A stretch of 64,000 nt of DNA, taken from NCBI GenBank assembly GCA_034520725.1, contig JAXHNH010000016.1, positions 1 through 64,000 of the forward strand. The letters run 5' to 3'. How positions within the stretch are numbered: position 1 is the stretch's first letter; each line of letters begins with the position of its first letter. The notes under the pieces were generated by a model. The model made no database searches. It saw nothing but the letters and a program-made list of their open reading frames with translations, and was not told the origin of the DNA. The position numbers and the translations under genes were made by a program. Below are positions 17,330 through 29,300 of the stretch, piece by piece. Source of the stretch: Gracilimonas sp034520725 (lineage in GTDB: Bacteria; Bacteroidota; Rhodothermia; Balneolales; Balneolaceae).

Positions 17330-19305
17330 GTGCTTTGTATTTTAAGCTTCGCAGAAATTAATCAGGTACTTTTGGAAGATCTCTATACAAAAACAGAAGA
17401 CAGTTTAAAGCGATACTGGGGCTTTGAAAGTTTCAGGGAAGGACAGGATGAGGTTGTACGCTCGGTCATTGAGGGTACGGATACTTTGGTCTTGTTTCCT
17501 ACAGGAGGAGGGAAGTCGTTGTGCTATCAGGCACCGGCTACTGTTTTTCCGGGAATGACAATAGTGATCTCTCCTTTGGTGGCATTGATGCAGGATCAGG
17601 TTCAGCAGTTAAAAGAAAAAGGCATCTCCGCTACGTTTATCAATAGTACGATACCATCATTTGAGGTAGAACAAAGGCTTGTCAATGCACGAAACGGGAT
17701 GTACAAGCTCTTATCTGTGCTCCTGAACGGCTCAAAACTGATCTGTGGCTGGCTGAACTGCCAAAGCTAAATATTGACCTCATCGCTATTGATGAAGCTC
17801 ATTGTATCAGTGAATGGGGGCACGATTTCCGTCCATCGTATCGTGAAATAAGAGATTCACTTGAAAGCATAGCCGATACCTGCAGATGGATCGCTTTAAC
17901 TGCAACGGCAACACCTGAGGTTCAAAAAGATATTGTTGATTCATTGGGGTTTAAGGATCCAAAGGTCGTTTCTCAGGGGTTTGGGACGCAATGAATACTT
18001 AAGTGGTGGGTCAGCTCATGCTCCCGAGAACAGGTGTTGAAGCAATTCGATCCAAAAAAGCAGCTCGAGAAGGTGACAGGATTGATCTTCAGGGGGTACG
18101 CGCAGAGAGTGGTGAGCTTCTTCAGGCAGTTTTCAGGTATCGGAATTAAGACCGAAGCCTATCATGCCGGTATTGATCCTGAAAAACGGAAAGCCATTCA
18201 ACAAAGGTGGATCACCGGAGAAACTCCACTGGTAGTGGCAACCAATGCGTTTGGAATGGGAATTGATAAACCTAACTGCAGATATGTAATTCACGAAGAG
18301 ATGCCTTACTCTCTGGAAGCTTATTATCAGGAAGCCGGCCGGGCAGGTGCGGTGGTAAGGGAAAGACTTTGCAATCTACTATTGTATCGGAAATCAGATC
18401 ACACTAAAGCCACAGACCGGATAGAACAAAGGTATCCAGAGTATGATGAATTGGATCATGTGTATCAGATCTTATGTGATTCCTTCAATTTGGCAGTGGG
18501 ATCGGAAATGGAGGAAAGCGAAACCCTGGAGATCAAGTCCATCTCACAAAGAGGAAAGATCTCCTATGGCAAGTTGAGATCTGCTCTGAATCTTATGGAT
18601 CAGTTTGATGTGATCAGCATGCAGGAAGAAATGAAGCCGGCTTTGGAACTGCAGTTTGCATTCAGCAGTGATGGGTTAAAAGATTTCAAGCAAAGAACTG
18701 AAAATGATGCGAAAGCAGAATTTGTGGATAAATTGGAGCGTCTATTTGGTCCGGAATCATTCAGAGATACCGTGTTTCTGGATGAAGACCTGATTCTGGA
18801 TAAACTTAATATAAGGCATAATGCCTTGGTCAAAGGGTTGGATGTATTAAGCCGAAATGACCAGGTTCTGAAGTATCAGTATCATAATGAGAGAACCAGG
18901 GTAAGGGTGTTGGAAGCCCGTTCCCGTAAAATCCCTGTCAGCAAAAAGGATGTGGAATCATACAGAAATAACATACTTAGAAAGCTAGAACACATGCAAG
19001 GGTATGTAGAAACTTCGCAGTGCAGGGAGGTATATCTAAGAAGTTATTTCGGTGATCTGAATGCTGAACCTTGCGGGCATTGTGATAACTGCCTTAAAGG
19101 GCGAAATACGGCAGAACCTAAGCCAACGGATGAGGAGTATATTCAAATTCAGAAACTGTTAAGCAGTGGAATGAAAAATATTTCGGAAATAGTTACTGAG
19201 ACGGGTTACAAGAGGTCAAAAGCGGATCAGATTTTACGCCACCTGATCAAGGAAGAAAAGGCAACGACTGTTTCTTCCAAACCGGGTTTCTATAAAGTAA
19301 TCTGA
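17330..19305 (+). pseudogene. recQ: ATP-dependent DNA helicase RecQ, several frameshifts
   Basis: RecQ 3'-5' helicase for recombination and repair. Motifs run in order: FREGQDEVVRSVIEGTDTLV, Walker A LFPTGGGKSLCYQAP, VISPLVALMQDQVQQL, DEAH box IDEAHCISEWGHDFRPSYRE, LTATATPEVQKDI, EAYHAGIDPEKRKA, VVATNAFGMGIDKPNCRYVI, EEMPYSLEAYYQEAGRAG and zinc site CREVYLRSYFG with CGHCDNCL. They occupy different frames: 17330-17770, then the DEAH part at about 17710-17990, then 18034-19305. A compensating pair near 18090-18130 restores GTRAESGELLQAVF. At least four one-base shifts are needed. The motifs are intact, so sequence error is more likely than decay. The start is uncertain (GTG 17330 or a later TTG). 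A winged-helix-like tail ends the protein; no HRDC domain is apparent. Confidence 0.85.
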
Positions 19306-19308
19306 TAT

Positions 19309-19758
19309 TTATAGTTCCTGCTGATCTGAGTTATCTGCAGTTTTAAGCGAATCCATTTTTTGCCGTTGGGATTGAACGGAATCGATGAAAGCACGAATCC
19401 TGAGTTCCTCTTTATCCAATCGGTTCAAAACTGAATCAATTTGTTCAAGGTGTCGGTTGGGCTGCATTTGATAGTATTTATGCGTAGCAAGGAATTGTGA
19501 ATCAGTAACACTATAATTGCTCAGAGCAGTAGCCTTTAAAGAGTCTGCATTTATACTGTCAGGTTCAGCATTTCTGTACGACTGAATATGCTGCATTTCC
19601 ACCAACAGATCGATATACTGATCTTCAGGGATAAGATTTTGGGGTTTTTTCGGTTTACGATGACCCGAGCAACCGGTTAACATCACCACCATCAGTGTAA
19701 CGAGGATGGATGATGCGAACACGCTTGAAAGATCAAAGTGTTTACTAATCTTCAGCAT
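19309..19758 (-). CDS. DUF4296 lipoprotein
   Basis: A 149-residue protein with a hydrophobic export segment and lipobox VVMLTGCSGH, then the DUF4296 core PQNLIPEDQYIDLLVEMQHI and a long helical tail rich in charged residues (LNRLDKEELRIRAFIDSVQS). DUF4296 proteins are small, mostly lipoproteins of the Bacteroidota lineage with no known function. The start lies inside the end of the upstream SDR gene, a 14-base overlap, implying cotranscription. It is convergent with recQ, with only three bases between the stops. Confidence 0.85.
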   Translation of the reverse strand: MLKISKHFDLSSVFASSILVTLMVVMLTGCSGHRKPKKPQNLIPEDQYIDLLVEMQHIQSYRNAEPDSINADSLKATALSNYSVTDSQFLATHKYYQMQPNRHLEQIDSVLNRLDKEELRIRAFIDSVQSQRQKMDSLKTADNSDQQEL

Positions 19759-20470
19759 CTGGATTTTTTGGGTTGAGGGGGCGCATAGTGATCTCGTTGA
19801 TCAGGTAATTGTCGTCCGTTTCCAGAAGAAATTTAACAGTATTTGAGATATCTGTTGTCGTCATCATGTTAGGATGATTTTCAACTCCGTCGATCTTTTC
19901 AAACAAATTGGTATCAATAGAGCCGGGGAATACACAGGTTACTTTAATACCATCGTATCTTAACTCTTTGAAAAGAGCCTCGCTGAAACCACGAACACCA
20001 AATTTGCTGGCATTATATCCTGAAATAGTCGGATTCCCCATTATTCCCGCAATTGAAGAAATATTTATGATATGACAGACACTTTCATTTTCCTTCATTA
20101 ACGGTACTATGAGTCGTGTAAGATAAAAAATTCCATTCAGGTTCACGTTGATCATAGCATGCCATTGTTCCATGGAGGTTTCGTCCACGTTGGCAGAATA
20201 CATAACTCCGGCATTATTGATCAGTGCATCCGGTTGGTGATTTTTGTCAAAAGTGTCGTCCACCCAGTTTTCCAATGCATCTGCATCAGTTATATCCATT
20301 GGTACGGGATGGAACTGATCACCAAGATCACTTCTGAGTTTCTTGAGTTTGTCTTTACTGCGCGCAAGTCCATATACTGTTGATCCGTTCTTCACAAGCA
20401 TTTTGCAAAATTCCGCACCAATTCCGCTGCTTGCTCCTGTGACAATGGCAATTTTTGACTTAAGTTCCAT
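19745..20470 (-). CDS. SDR family NAD(P)-dependent oxidoreductase
   Basis: Classical short-chain dehydrogenase/reductase of 241 residues. It has the Rossmann motif VTGASSGIGAEFCK near the N-terminus, the structural INNAGVMYSAN, the catalytic Ser in INISSIAGIMGN, and the YNASKFG Tyr/Lys pair. The PG-motif follows as VFPGSIDTNLF. It is cytoplasmic and the substrate is not deducible. It is the first gene of a two-gene minus unit with the overlapping DUF4296 gene and is divergent from coaX, with 48 bases between starts. Confidence 0.92.
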   Translation of the reverse strand: MELKSKIAIVTGASSGIGAEFCKMLVKNGSTVYGLARSKDKLKKLRSDLGDQFHPVPMDITDADALENWVDDTFDKNHQPDALINNAGVMYSANVDETSMEQWHAMINVNLNGIFYLTRLIVPLMKENESVCHIINISSIAGIMGNPTISGYNASKFGVRGFSEALFKELRYDGIKVTCVFPGSIDTNLFEKIDGVENHPNMMTTTDISNTVKFLLETDDNYLINEITMRPLNPKNPDAED

Positions 20471-20518
20471 ATTAATACTGTATTTTATTTTAAATTGTTT
20501 GTTTAAAAGTACTACAAA

Positions 20519-21316
20519 ATGATGAGCAAAATCGATTCGGATACCTCAAAAAAAACGCTTTACCTGGATATTGGTAATTCAACCATCAAAGGAGCCTATA
20601 AGGCGGGGACTCAATGGACGGTTCTCACTGATGAACGGTTAGTTTCTGCCTTGGAGATGGTTAACTGGATTCATCAGCACCCGGATTTTTTTGATAAGAT
20701 CGTAATAGCCAGCGTGCGTGATGATGTGTCTGAAGCAATTGCAAGGGAGTTAGACCAGCGCGAGATTCTGGAAGTTTCTGTATCAGATATTCGCCGTAGG
20801 CCTGCTTGTTTTAATGCCAACTCCAAAAACTCTTGGGATCGATGGATTTTTGTTGCTATCTTGGAGCAGCACGATGCAAACCGAATGAATCTGTTGTCGT
20901 AATCGAATGCGGTACAGCAACCGCCATTGACATTGCATGGATCAGGATGAATTGTCTCCATGGCGCAGAGTTCTGGTGCCGGGGTTGCTGTGGGATTTTT
21001 CAGAGGTCTTATCCCAAAAAGCACCGGCTCTGCCTTTTGTTGTGAGTTGTCGAGATCCCGAACGACATGGCCGGTGCGAGTTGCATGTTCCGATTCGGTT
21101 CAATGGGGTCAGGCCGGTTTCTATAAAATGGGTGTACATGGATTCCTAAATAAATATGAAGAAGAATTTGGTGATTATGAATTGTTCATCACAGGAGGCG
21201 ATGCATCAGTTATTGATTCTATGCTTGAGAGGGAATCCAAGGTCAGGGCCGTTTATCCGGTGCTTGAAGGAAATCAGAAAGGTTGGTGCGAAGCGCAGAT
21301 GGAATCAAAGAAGTAA
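20519..21316 (+). pseudogene. coaX: Type III pantothenate kinase CoaX, multiple frameshifts
   Basis: CoaX phosphorylates pantothenate, the step before CoaBC. The N-terminal part (20519 onward) has the phosphate-1 motif LYLDIGNSTIKGAYKAG. The middle reads TLGIDxF and ESVVVIECGTATAIDIA, the phosphate-2 motif of the ASKHA fold. The end reads DSVQWGQAGFYKMGVHGFL and FITGGDASVIDSMLE. These occur in three different frames, with at least four switches between about 20815 and 21100; the first 100 and last 75 residues are clean. If the genome has no CoaA, this gene should be essential, which argues for sequence error. Expected intact length is about 260 residues. Confidence 0.8.
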
Positions 21317-21432
21317 TTTGAATTAAGTAAGGCTTGTCTCTCTTCAGCACTATTTTACTCTACAAAGAGGGGTTATCACTTCCAAATCTTTCATGTATTT
21401 ATATAAAAGCTATTTTTGAAGAAGATTGGTTT

Positions 21433-21464
21433 TTATAAAATTGGGAATGACCTAAATCATCCCC
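21433..21464 (-). terminator. Probable terminator after the S9 peptidase gene
   Basis: On the minus strand GGGGATGA pairs with TCATTCCC (one G-U) around TTTAGG, followed by AATTTTAT. It lies 30 bases beyond the peptidase stop. The U-run is weak, so confidence is moderate. Confidence 0.5.
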
Positions 21465-21493
21465 ATTTAAATACAATGCATGTTTAAATATCT

Positions 21494-24072
21494 TTATTTA
21501 CCCAATTCAGCTTCTGGAATATGCTCGCCATCATTCTTAACGTAATGGTCGAGCCATTGAACCCATCTTGTCCAAAGATCCAGTAATGTTTCTTCAGCAG
21601 CCGGCCCATGTGCTTCATGTGGATACATGTACGTAGCAGCCGTTTTCGGAATGCCGTCGGGTCGCCATGAAACATCTATGAGGTGAACAGGCCACGTTTC
21701 CAACATTCTGATCGGCTGCGCCATGATTGCGTTAACAAGAGGCTCCATCAAGTATGTCAGCCCGGGAAATTGGGGTCAGCTCGAACGTGCTGTCGCTCAA
21801 GGCCTCTCCATAGATCTCTTGGCTCCCGCTGAAATCCTAAAGGAGTAAGCGTTCTGTTATAGTTACCGTCTCCGGCAATTCCTGCTTTAAAAAAGGAAGT
21901 ATGGATCATAGCGTTTGCCGCGCCAAAAGCTCCGTAACTATGACCACCAATAGCCATTCTATCCCTGTCTATGTATCCTCGTTTTGCAGTGCTGTCGATC
22001 ACAACGGTACTGTTCTGAACTATACTCCAGACAAATCCATCGTTTGGATCACCCATTTCAGCTGAAATGGGCCAGTCTGCATTGATCACGGCATAACCTT
22101 GCTTGACTAAAATATCTATCGAACGGGGATATACACCCGGGAAGTCATTTTTGTTATGTCTACGCTGACGTTCATCATAATCTTCCTGATCATCAAACTC
22201 ACTGGGATAGTGCCATATAATGCCGGGAAGAGGACTGCCATCCCAATTCTTTGGCAGGGTAACTTCAACCCAGAATTCGAAGCCATCTGCACGTTTTACC
22301 TTAAATCGTTCACGCTGTGCTTGTGTAACAGTCTCGTTGTGATCTACATTTGAGGTGAGCTTGGTTTCATTTCCGGTTTCAAGGTTGATCAACCAGGAAT
22401 CGGGATGCATTTGCGGTGATTCACGGGATATTACGATCTCGGAGACTTCTTCATCCAAAACAGCAGTTACATTTTCGTAGTGGTCTTCAGAACTTTGGAA
22501 TATGCGTTCTTTTTCGCCTGTACGTATTTCAAATTTATCTACAAATGGTCGGGGAGCATTTTCGGTAAAGTCTTCATAATACTGAGTGCCCTCAAGAAAT
22601 ACATAGTTACTTTCAGAAGTTGAGCGAACTACTCTTTCACCAAGCGAACCGCTCTTGTACATGAGGTTTCCCGGGTCCTCATAGAAATCATCCGATTTAT
22701 GATCAATGATGGTATATGTTTCCTCAGTATCATCAAGATAGACCGCGTAAATATGTTCTTTTTTACTCGATGATTCTTCAATGAATAACAGGTTGGTGTC
22801 TTCCGTATAAAAAACCGATTCCATTTCTTTTTCCGATTCGTAGATGGTAACCATATCATTTTCTCCAAAAGGGGGCAACCACTGAATCACCCGATCCTTT
22901 ATTTTTTCCTCTTCTTCGTCTTCATCTTCAGAGTCGGTATCCTGATCAGAATCATCGGCATCCTTAGTATCGTCATTATCACGAGTGGCGTTCATGCCTT
23001 CTCCCTCTTTGGCAAGGATACTAAGTCCATGGCCATCAGGTCGCCATTTGATATCCCGTCGACCATAATTTTCTACTTCTTCGTAATCACTTAAACCTTC
23101 GCGAATTTCACTGTTTCTGAGCTCTATTAACTTATTTCCGTCAATATCCCAGATCTCTTCAGTCCAGCCAAAACTGTAAACCGGAACATTGTATGAAAAT
23201 GGCTCAGCCATAATCTGCACGATGATGTGTTCTCCTAGAGGGTCAGGATCAATGTCGCGGAACATCGCAGGTTCACCAATTTCTTGAACCCGGCGGTTAT
23301 CTGCCTTGATGCGTACTAGTTGTCCGGTAGTATGATATTTCAATAATTCAGCCTCAAATTTTCCGCTTAAAAGGTCAGGGTAGGTGCGAAGCCGATTTTC
23401 CTTATCGGTAGTCATTTTTACCTGAAGGCTTGTTGGTGTTGCCGGTTCTTCCGGTTCGTTACCTCTGTCATCAGGTACCAAAATGGTGAAAACAAACTGT
23501 CCGTCACCTGACCACACAAATGAGGTATTCAAAGTTGCCAAGACCGGGCGCCTTGTGAGTTGTTTGGATCTTCCATTTTTTGTATCAGCAATGTAGATGT
23601 GAGTTTCATTGTCAAAATGAGCAAAATATGCGAGTTTGTCGCCATCAGGTGACCAGGTAGCATTTGTGATGATAGCATCTTTAGGAGTCTGTATGGATGA
23701 GCGATCACCGTTTCGGGCCCCGACCAGCTCCAAACCACTGGTCGTGCTTGTAGTAAAATTACGATTACGGTTAGCCTGGGGATTGAACTGTAAGCCACCG
23801 AGATTGTAATATGATTTGGCAAAAGCTGAAAGTGGAGACAATGTTCGTGTCTGTGTTGTATTCAAAAAATGTTCCAGTGAGGGAGAAAGATCGTTCAAAA
23901 TGACATTCTCATGCCTTGGAGCGAGTACTTCCTCAGCTATTTCATCAGGAGGTGTAAGATAATGCTCTCTCAGATCGGTTGGATTTTGGGCAAAAATTTC
24001 AACCTGAAAACTGAAAGAAAAAAGCATCAGGAGTAATGCAGATAGGAATCTAGAGGATGATGATTTCTTCAT
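21494..24072 (-). CDS. Secreted S9 family prolyl-oligopeptidase-like peptidase (C-terminal frameshifts)
   Basis: Exported serine peptidase. Signal peptide FLSALLLMLFSFSFQVEIFAQ is followed by a beta-propeller with WSPDGDKLAYFAHFDNETHI-type repeats, then the alpha/beta-hydrolase domain with LPGIIWHYPSEF and nucleophile IGGHSYGAFGAANAM. The first frame (21757-24072, 771 residues) ends soon after GDGNYNRTLTP. The remaining triad parts sit in other frames: Asp in HGAADQNVGN and His in YPHEAHGPAAEETLLDLW, ending at 21494. Two or three one-base shifts at 21650-21800 explain this. An acidic insert of about 30 residues (around 362-392, containing DSEDEDEEEE) interrupts the propeller. The family suggests peptide digestion in the periplasm or at the surface. 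Confidence 0.85.
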
Positions 24073-24213
24073 TTTGTTGACTTATTAATGTTATGAGGAA
24101 TGATATTATAACGCTATAAATAAGGCACAAAAAGGACTAAAGCACAGGGTTTTACAGTTCTTTAAAAAGATATTTTCTAACTAGTCGTGTTTCCCTATAA
24201 TCTGTTAGTCAGA

Positions 24214-24834
<621 letters not shown>

Positions 24835-24845
24835 GTATTATATTA

Positions 24846-26087
24846 TCAGTTTGAAGCGGCGTTATATGCCTGCTTACTTTCATATTCAACTTTGTAGTCT
24901 CTGATGGCTCTGAAAAGTGCAGAAGCCATTATAGACTGACCATAATCACTGGTAAGGAAACGCTGTTCGGCCGGATTGGTTATGAAACCAAGTTCAACCA
25001 GTACGGCAGGCATGGAGGCTTCAAACAAGACCTGAAAACCGGCCTGCTTTACACCTCTTGATTTTCGTTGAGCCCTGTTCTTGAACTGGTCTTCGATCAT
25101 ATAAGCGATCTTTTCACTGGTCGATATGAATCCACTGTGAGCCAGCTCGTAGATCAAAAGATCTTCTTCAGAAAGATCCATATTGATCTCTTCCTTAAAA
25201 ACACTGTTTTCTCGTTTCATTACGTCGAAGGCAGCATCACTTTTGTGAAGTCCCAAGAAATAAACTTCAGCACCGCTTACATGTCTATTATGAAATGAAT
25301 TACAGTGAATAGATACATAAAGGTCGGCTTCGGAAAGATTCGCGAAGTGCCCAAGCTCTGCAAGACCAAGGTAGCTGTCATCTTCGCGGGTATACACTAC
25401 TTCCACGTCCGGCATATTTTCTTTAATGTATTCACCAAGTTTTTTACCCACTGCCAGAGTGATGTCTTTTTCTTGAACTCCTTTATAACCAATAGATCCG
25501 GGATCTCGGCCTCCATGGCCGGGATCAATAACTATCTTATCAAACCTTAGCTTATCCTTAACGTTGGTGTAAGATGAACCGTTTGAAGCCATGACATTGG
25601 TGGAAATGTCCAGTGGATCTTCGCCAATGATCTCCTGATACCAGTTTCTTGCAATAAATTGTTGGGAGTAACGGTCAATTTCTTCTTCAGAGGAACGGGT
25701 CAGTGCAACCAGTATATCACTTCCATTCTTATCATTGTATGCATTGGCTTTATAGTAAGCGTTTTCATCCAGATAGATATCAACGCCAAAACCGTAGTCA
25801 AGGTCATACAAGCGAACTTCTCTGAGTTTTTCACTTCTTTCCGGGAGTTCGAGTCCGGTTGTGTCCAGATCCTGATCGTACAAAACCATTTGAATAAGGT
25901 CGTTAGCGGGTTGAATGATCTCGAATGAATCAACCGGGGCCTTTAGGTGATATCTTACAACATATCCCAAACCATCACTGCGACCAGTGTTAGATACCCT
26001 TTCAAGTACATTCTGAGCAAAAATATTAGTGCTTACCAACGAAATGAGTAACAAAGCAAGCGCGTGAGAAGTATATTTTAAGCGCAT
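24846..26087 (-). CDS. N-acetylmuramoyl-L-alanine amidase (Amidase_3)
   Basis: Zinc amidase cleaving the amide bond between MurNAc and L-Ala in peptidoglycan. A signal peptide (ALALLLISLVSTNIFAQ) leads into an N-terminal domain of about 150 residues that is beta-rich and could be an AMIN-like targeting domain. The Amidase_3 catalytic domain spans about 180-405. It shows IVIDPGHGGRDPGSIG (first zinc His), YTREDDSYLGL, LYVSIHCNSFHNR (second His), SGAEVYF and the catalytic Glu in PAVLVELGFITNPAEQ. The usual autoinhibitory insertion region contains DLSEEDLLIYELAHS. It acts in the periplasm in cell separation or wall turnover. Confidence 0.93.
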   Translation of the reverse strand: MRLKYTSHALALLLISLVSTNIFAQNVLERVSNTGRSDGLGYVVRYHLKAPVDSFEIIQPANDLIQMVLYDQDLDTTGLELPERSEKLREVRLYDLDYGFGVDIYLDENAYYKANAYNDKNGSDILVALTRSSEEEIDRYSQQFIARNWYQEIIGEDPLDISTNVMASNGSSYTNVKDKLRFDKIVIDPGHGGRDPGSIGYKGVQEKDITLAVGKKLGEYIKENMPDVEVVYTREDDSYLGLAELGHFANLSEADLYVSIHCNSFHNRHVSGAEVYFLGLHKSDAAFDVMKRENSVFKEEINMDLSEEDLLIYELAHSGFISTSEKIAYMIEDQFKNRAQRKSRGVKQAGFQVLFEASMPAVLVELGFITNPAEQRFLTSDYGQSIMASALFRAIRDYKVEYESKQAYNAASN

Positions 26088-26246
26088 TTTAATGCCAAGA
26101 TTAAATGGTTGAAATGTTTATAGCCTAAATAGATGATACTCTTAATGTAAGATATTCTTTAAACCATTGAAAGAGTTCAGAAAAAAGGATAAAGTACACA
26201 TAAGTGACTACAACATGGCAGCATATGATAGTTTGATAATATGAGC

Positions 26247-26254
26247 TATATTTG
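26247..26254 (+). promoter_or_regulatory. Possible -7 element (TAnnTTTG) upstream of the ATPase gene
   Basis: TATATTTG matches the Bacteroidota -7 consensus TAnnTTTG, 47 bases before the ATG at 26301. No well-spaced -33 TTTG is present; the TTTG at 26232-26235 is too close. Call rests on the -7 match only. Confidence 0.35.
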
Positions 26255-26300
26255 ACCACATAATTCATCTTTATTAATCACTCAGCAGGGCATCACACGC

Positions 26301-29300
26301 ATGGATCCTGATATCTCCAGAGATACCTTACTTAAAAAGCTTAACGGGGAATGGCTCAAGAATATTGAGAATGATCTAAGTTCACAGCTTGGAAAAGAGG
26401 CTCAACAACTTAAAAAACTTCTTGAAGTAACTTTGGAAAGGTTGAAAAAAGGAGAGTCAGAAAAGGCTTTCAATGATCTTCTGAAGAAGATAAAACCATC
26501 TGAAGAAAATGAAGAAGAAGAAAATGACGGAGAAGAGGAAAAATCCTCAGAAGCAAAATCTGAGATCGAGTGGCTAGAGTCAGTTAATAAGATAACCGAT
26601 GATCTTCCCGAGAATGCAGAACTTGTACAGGAGGAGGAAAGGTTCATTGGAAAACAAGAAGACCCGTTTCTTGTTCGATCACATAAGTTCCTTAAAAGAG
26701 CTTGGAGGGGGTATGTGTCTGGCCTTGCGAAGCTTTTTGCATCCGGCGAAAAAGATTCTTTTCAGGTTTGGAAGCAAACGGTTCGTGTTCAGTCCATTGT
26801 GAAATTTCATTTTCTGGATCTTGGTGATTGGGTAAAAAGCTGGGATAATGAATTCAGACGGGTGGAATGTAACATTCTGCTTGAAGTGGAAGCGAAGGTC
26901 TTACACTCAAACGATCTTTTTCAAATGATCAGGGAAAAGAAAGACGAAGAAGGTGAAGAGGATAAGCAGTCACTAAAAGTTGATGATCACAAGATCCCGG
27001 TTCCCAACGATGAAGACATAGAGATCTTCTTTGAGAAGGCGATTGAAGAAGTCGAGAATATCCTGAATGATCATAAAAGATCGCTGAAAGAGATTGTTAG
27101 TGAAAAGAAGGATCAGATTACAAACGCTTTTTCTATTGCCGGAACGGTTGAAATGAGTGGAAATGACTTTTCAGCCGCAAATATTAATAGAAAAGAAAAT
27201 CAGCATAAACAAAATCATGAAAGTCGGGCCGAAAATTGGCGAGAACTCAAGATCGCCCTTGCCAATAAACTGACCCTTTCGAAGGAATTTGTTAAGGTAT
27301 ATGAACAAGTTAAAGAAAGGATAGCCGGGTTTTCAGATACTATTGCGGAGTTTTTCAAGGAGGGTATTTCAGACCCTATCAGTGAACTGTCCGCAATGCT
27401 TGAGGAGACCATTCAGCTGTTTGAGGAGAAAGAGGATGAGTCGGAGAAGGCAACAGATGCTCCAGAAAACCGAAATGAAAAGGGGGCGCAGATACAAGAG
27501 TTTATTGAAAGTAAACTCATTAAACCGATCGGCGAATTTACAGAGGGGGCTGAACTAAGTACGAAATTAGATCGCTTTACCTCGGCTATTCAGGAATGGA
27601 CCAATGGGTTACCTGATAAAGCGGTTTTGGTGGAAAAACTGGATCTGGCTGAGTTTCCTCCAAAGTTTGAATTCGAGGAAGTTGAGTGGAAATCGCTTGT
27701 TAAACGTGTTTTGAACAATCAGATCGCAAATCAGTTTGTGCCAAAGGAAATTAAGCCGGAAGAATTCCTGGCTAGGGTATCAGATGAGGTCAATGAGATT
27801 CAACAAATTATTATCACCAATTTGGAGATCTCAGGTGAGGTTAAAAAGACAGATGATGAAGATCCTATAGAGGTTGCTAAAGAAGGTTTGATCAGGGCCA
27901 GAAGTAAGCTAAAAGATTTAGCCGATAGCGTTTCAGGACGCAAAAATGAATTGATCCAAAAACTAAACGATCAGCGCAATAAGGCCTTCACTAAACTAGC
28001 TAACCTGCTAGATAAACAGGATGTAAGTGATGTCCTCCTGGCAGGTGCGCATTATAAAGCAAAAGAGACTGCTGTTGACTGGAAATCGAAAGTGCAGGCG
28101 ATATGGGCACGTTTTGTAGATAAATTGGAGCTTCTGTATCGGTTTTGTCACAAGAAGATCAATTTCTACGTAGTGACCGTCAGAGACTTTTTGGGATTCG
28201 CTCAGAAAGTAGATCTTGAAAGCACAAAGGTTGATCTGGCTACATTCCTATCCGAGACGGACGAAAAGATCTCCAAGCTTCCTTTCATTTACCGCCGCTT
28301 ATTTGATTTTCAGAAAGAAGTAGATTCCAGATTTTATATTCGGCGTACAAGCCAGTTCGAAAATTTCAAAAGGGGATATGAACTATGGCAAAATAACTTT
28401 CCATCCTCATTTGCCGTGGTCGGTGAAAAAGGAAGTGGAAAGAGTTTGTTCATCAACATGGTTGAGGATGAGATCATAAAAAAGCATGATATCATCGAAA
28501 TTAAGTTTGAAGGCACAATAGCTGACAAGCATAAGATCATAGAACAAATTGCAACCGCTTTGAAGATCAGCGATGTTAAAGAAACAAAAGACCTGATCGA
28601 GGCTATTAGGCGAAAGAAAAAACGGGTCGTGGTAATTCTTGAGAATATTCAGGATTGTTACATCAGAAGTATCTCTGGATTTGAGGGAATAGAAGAGCTT
28701 TTATACCTGATCTCTGAGACCAATAAGGAAATACTGTGGATGGTGAGTTGTACCCGTTACGGTTGGCTGTTCTTGGATAAAGTGCTCAATATATCGAACT
28801 ACTTTACACATGCAGCAGAATCTGATAATCTCAGTGCAGATCAAATTCAGGACCTTATCCTGAGAAGACACAATGCAAGTGGTTACGATCTGAAATTCCT
28901 TCCGGATGAATCATCTAAGAAGAGCAGGGCTTTTAAAAAGCATATGGATGACGAAGAAAAGACTCAGGAGTATTTGTGTAACACTTATTTCGAAAAATTG
29001 TCGAGGTTGTCTGAAGGAAATCCATCTACTGCTATGATCTATTGGATCCGTTCCATAAAAGATTATGACGATACACACTTCTACATCAACCCATTTAATT
29101 TCAGTTCTATCGACCGAATCGAAAATCTTGACAGTTCAGACTTATTTGCTCTTACTGCATTCGTATTGCATGACTCATTATACCCAGAGGACCTGAGTAA
29201 AATTATACATCAGCCTCGCAGTGAAAGCAGACTTATAGTTTCGAGGCTTGCAACAAGCTCAATTTTAGTTGAAAGTAAAGAGGGTTACATACTCAATCAC

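Noticed and set aside
26088..26300. Mobile-element border or attachment site before the ATPase gene
   Set aside because: No direct or inverted terminal repeats and no integrase or transposase nearby were found.
26402..26647. Ser/Phe-rich antisense open frame within the ATPase gene
   Set aside because: It is a shadow of acidic GAA/GAT codon runs read on the opposite strand.
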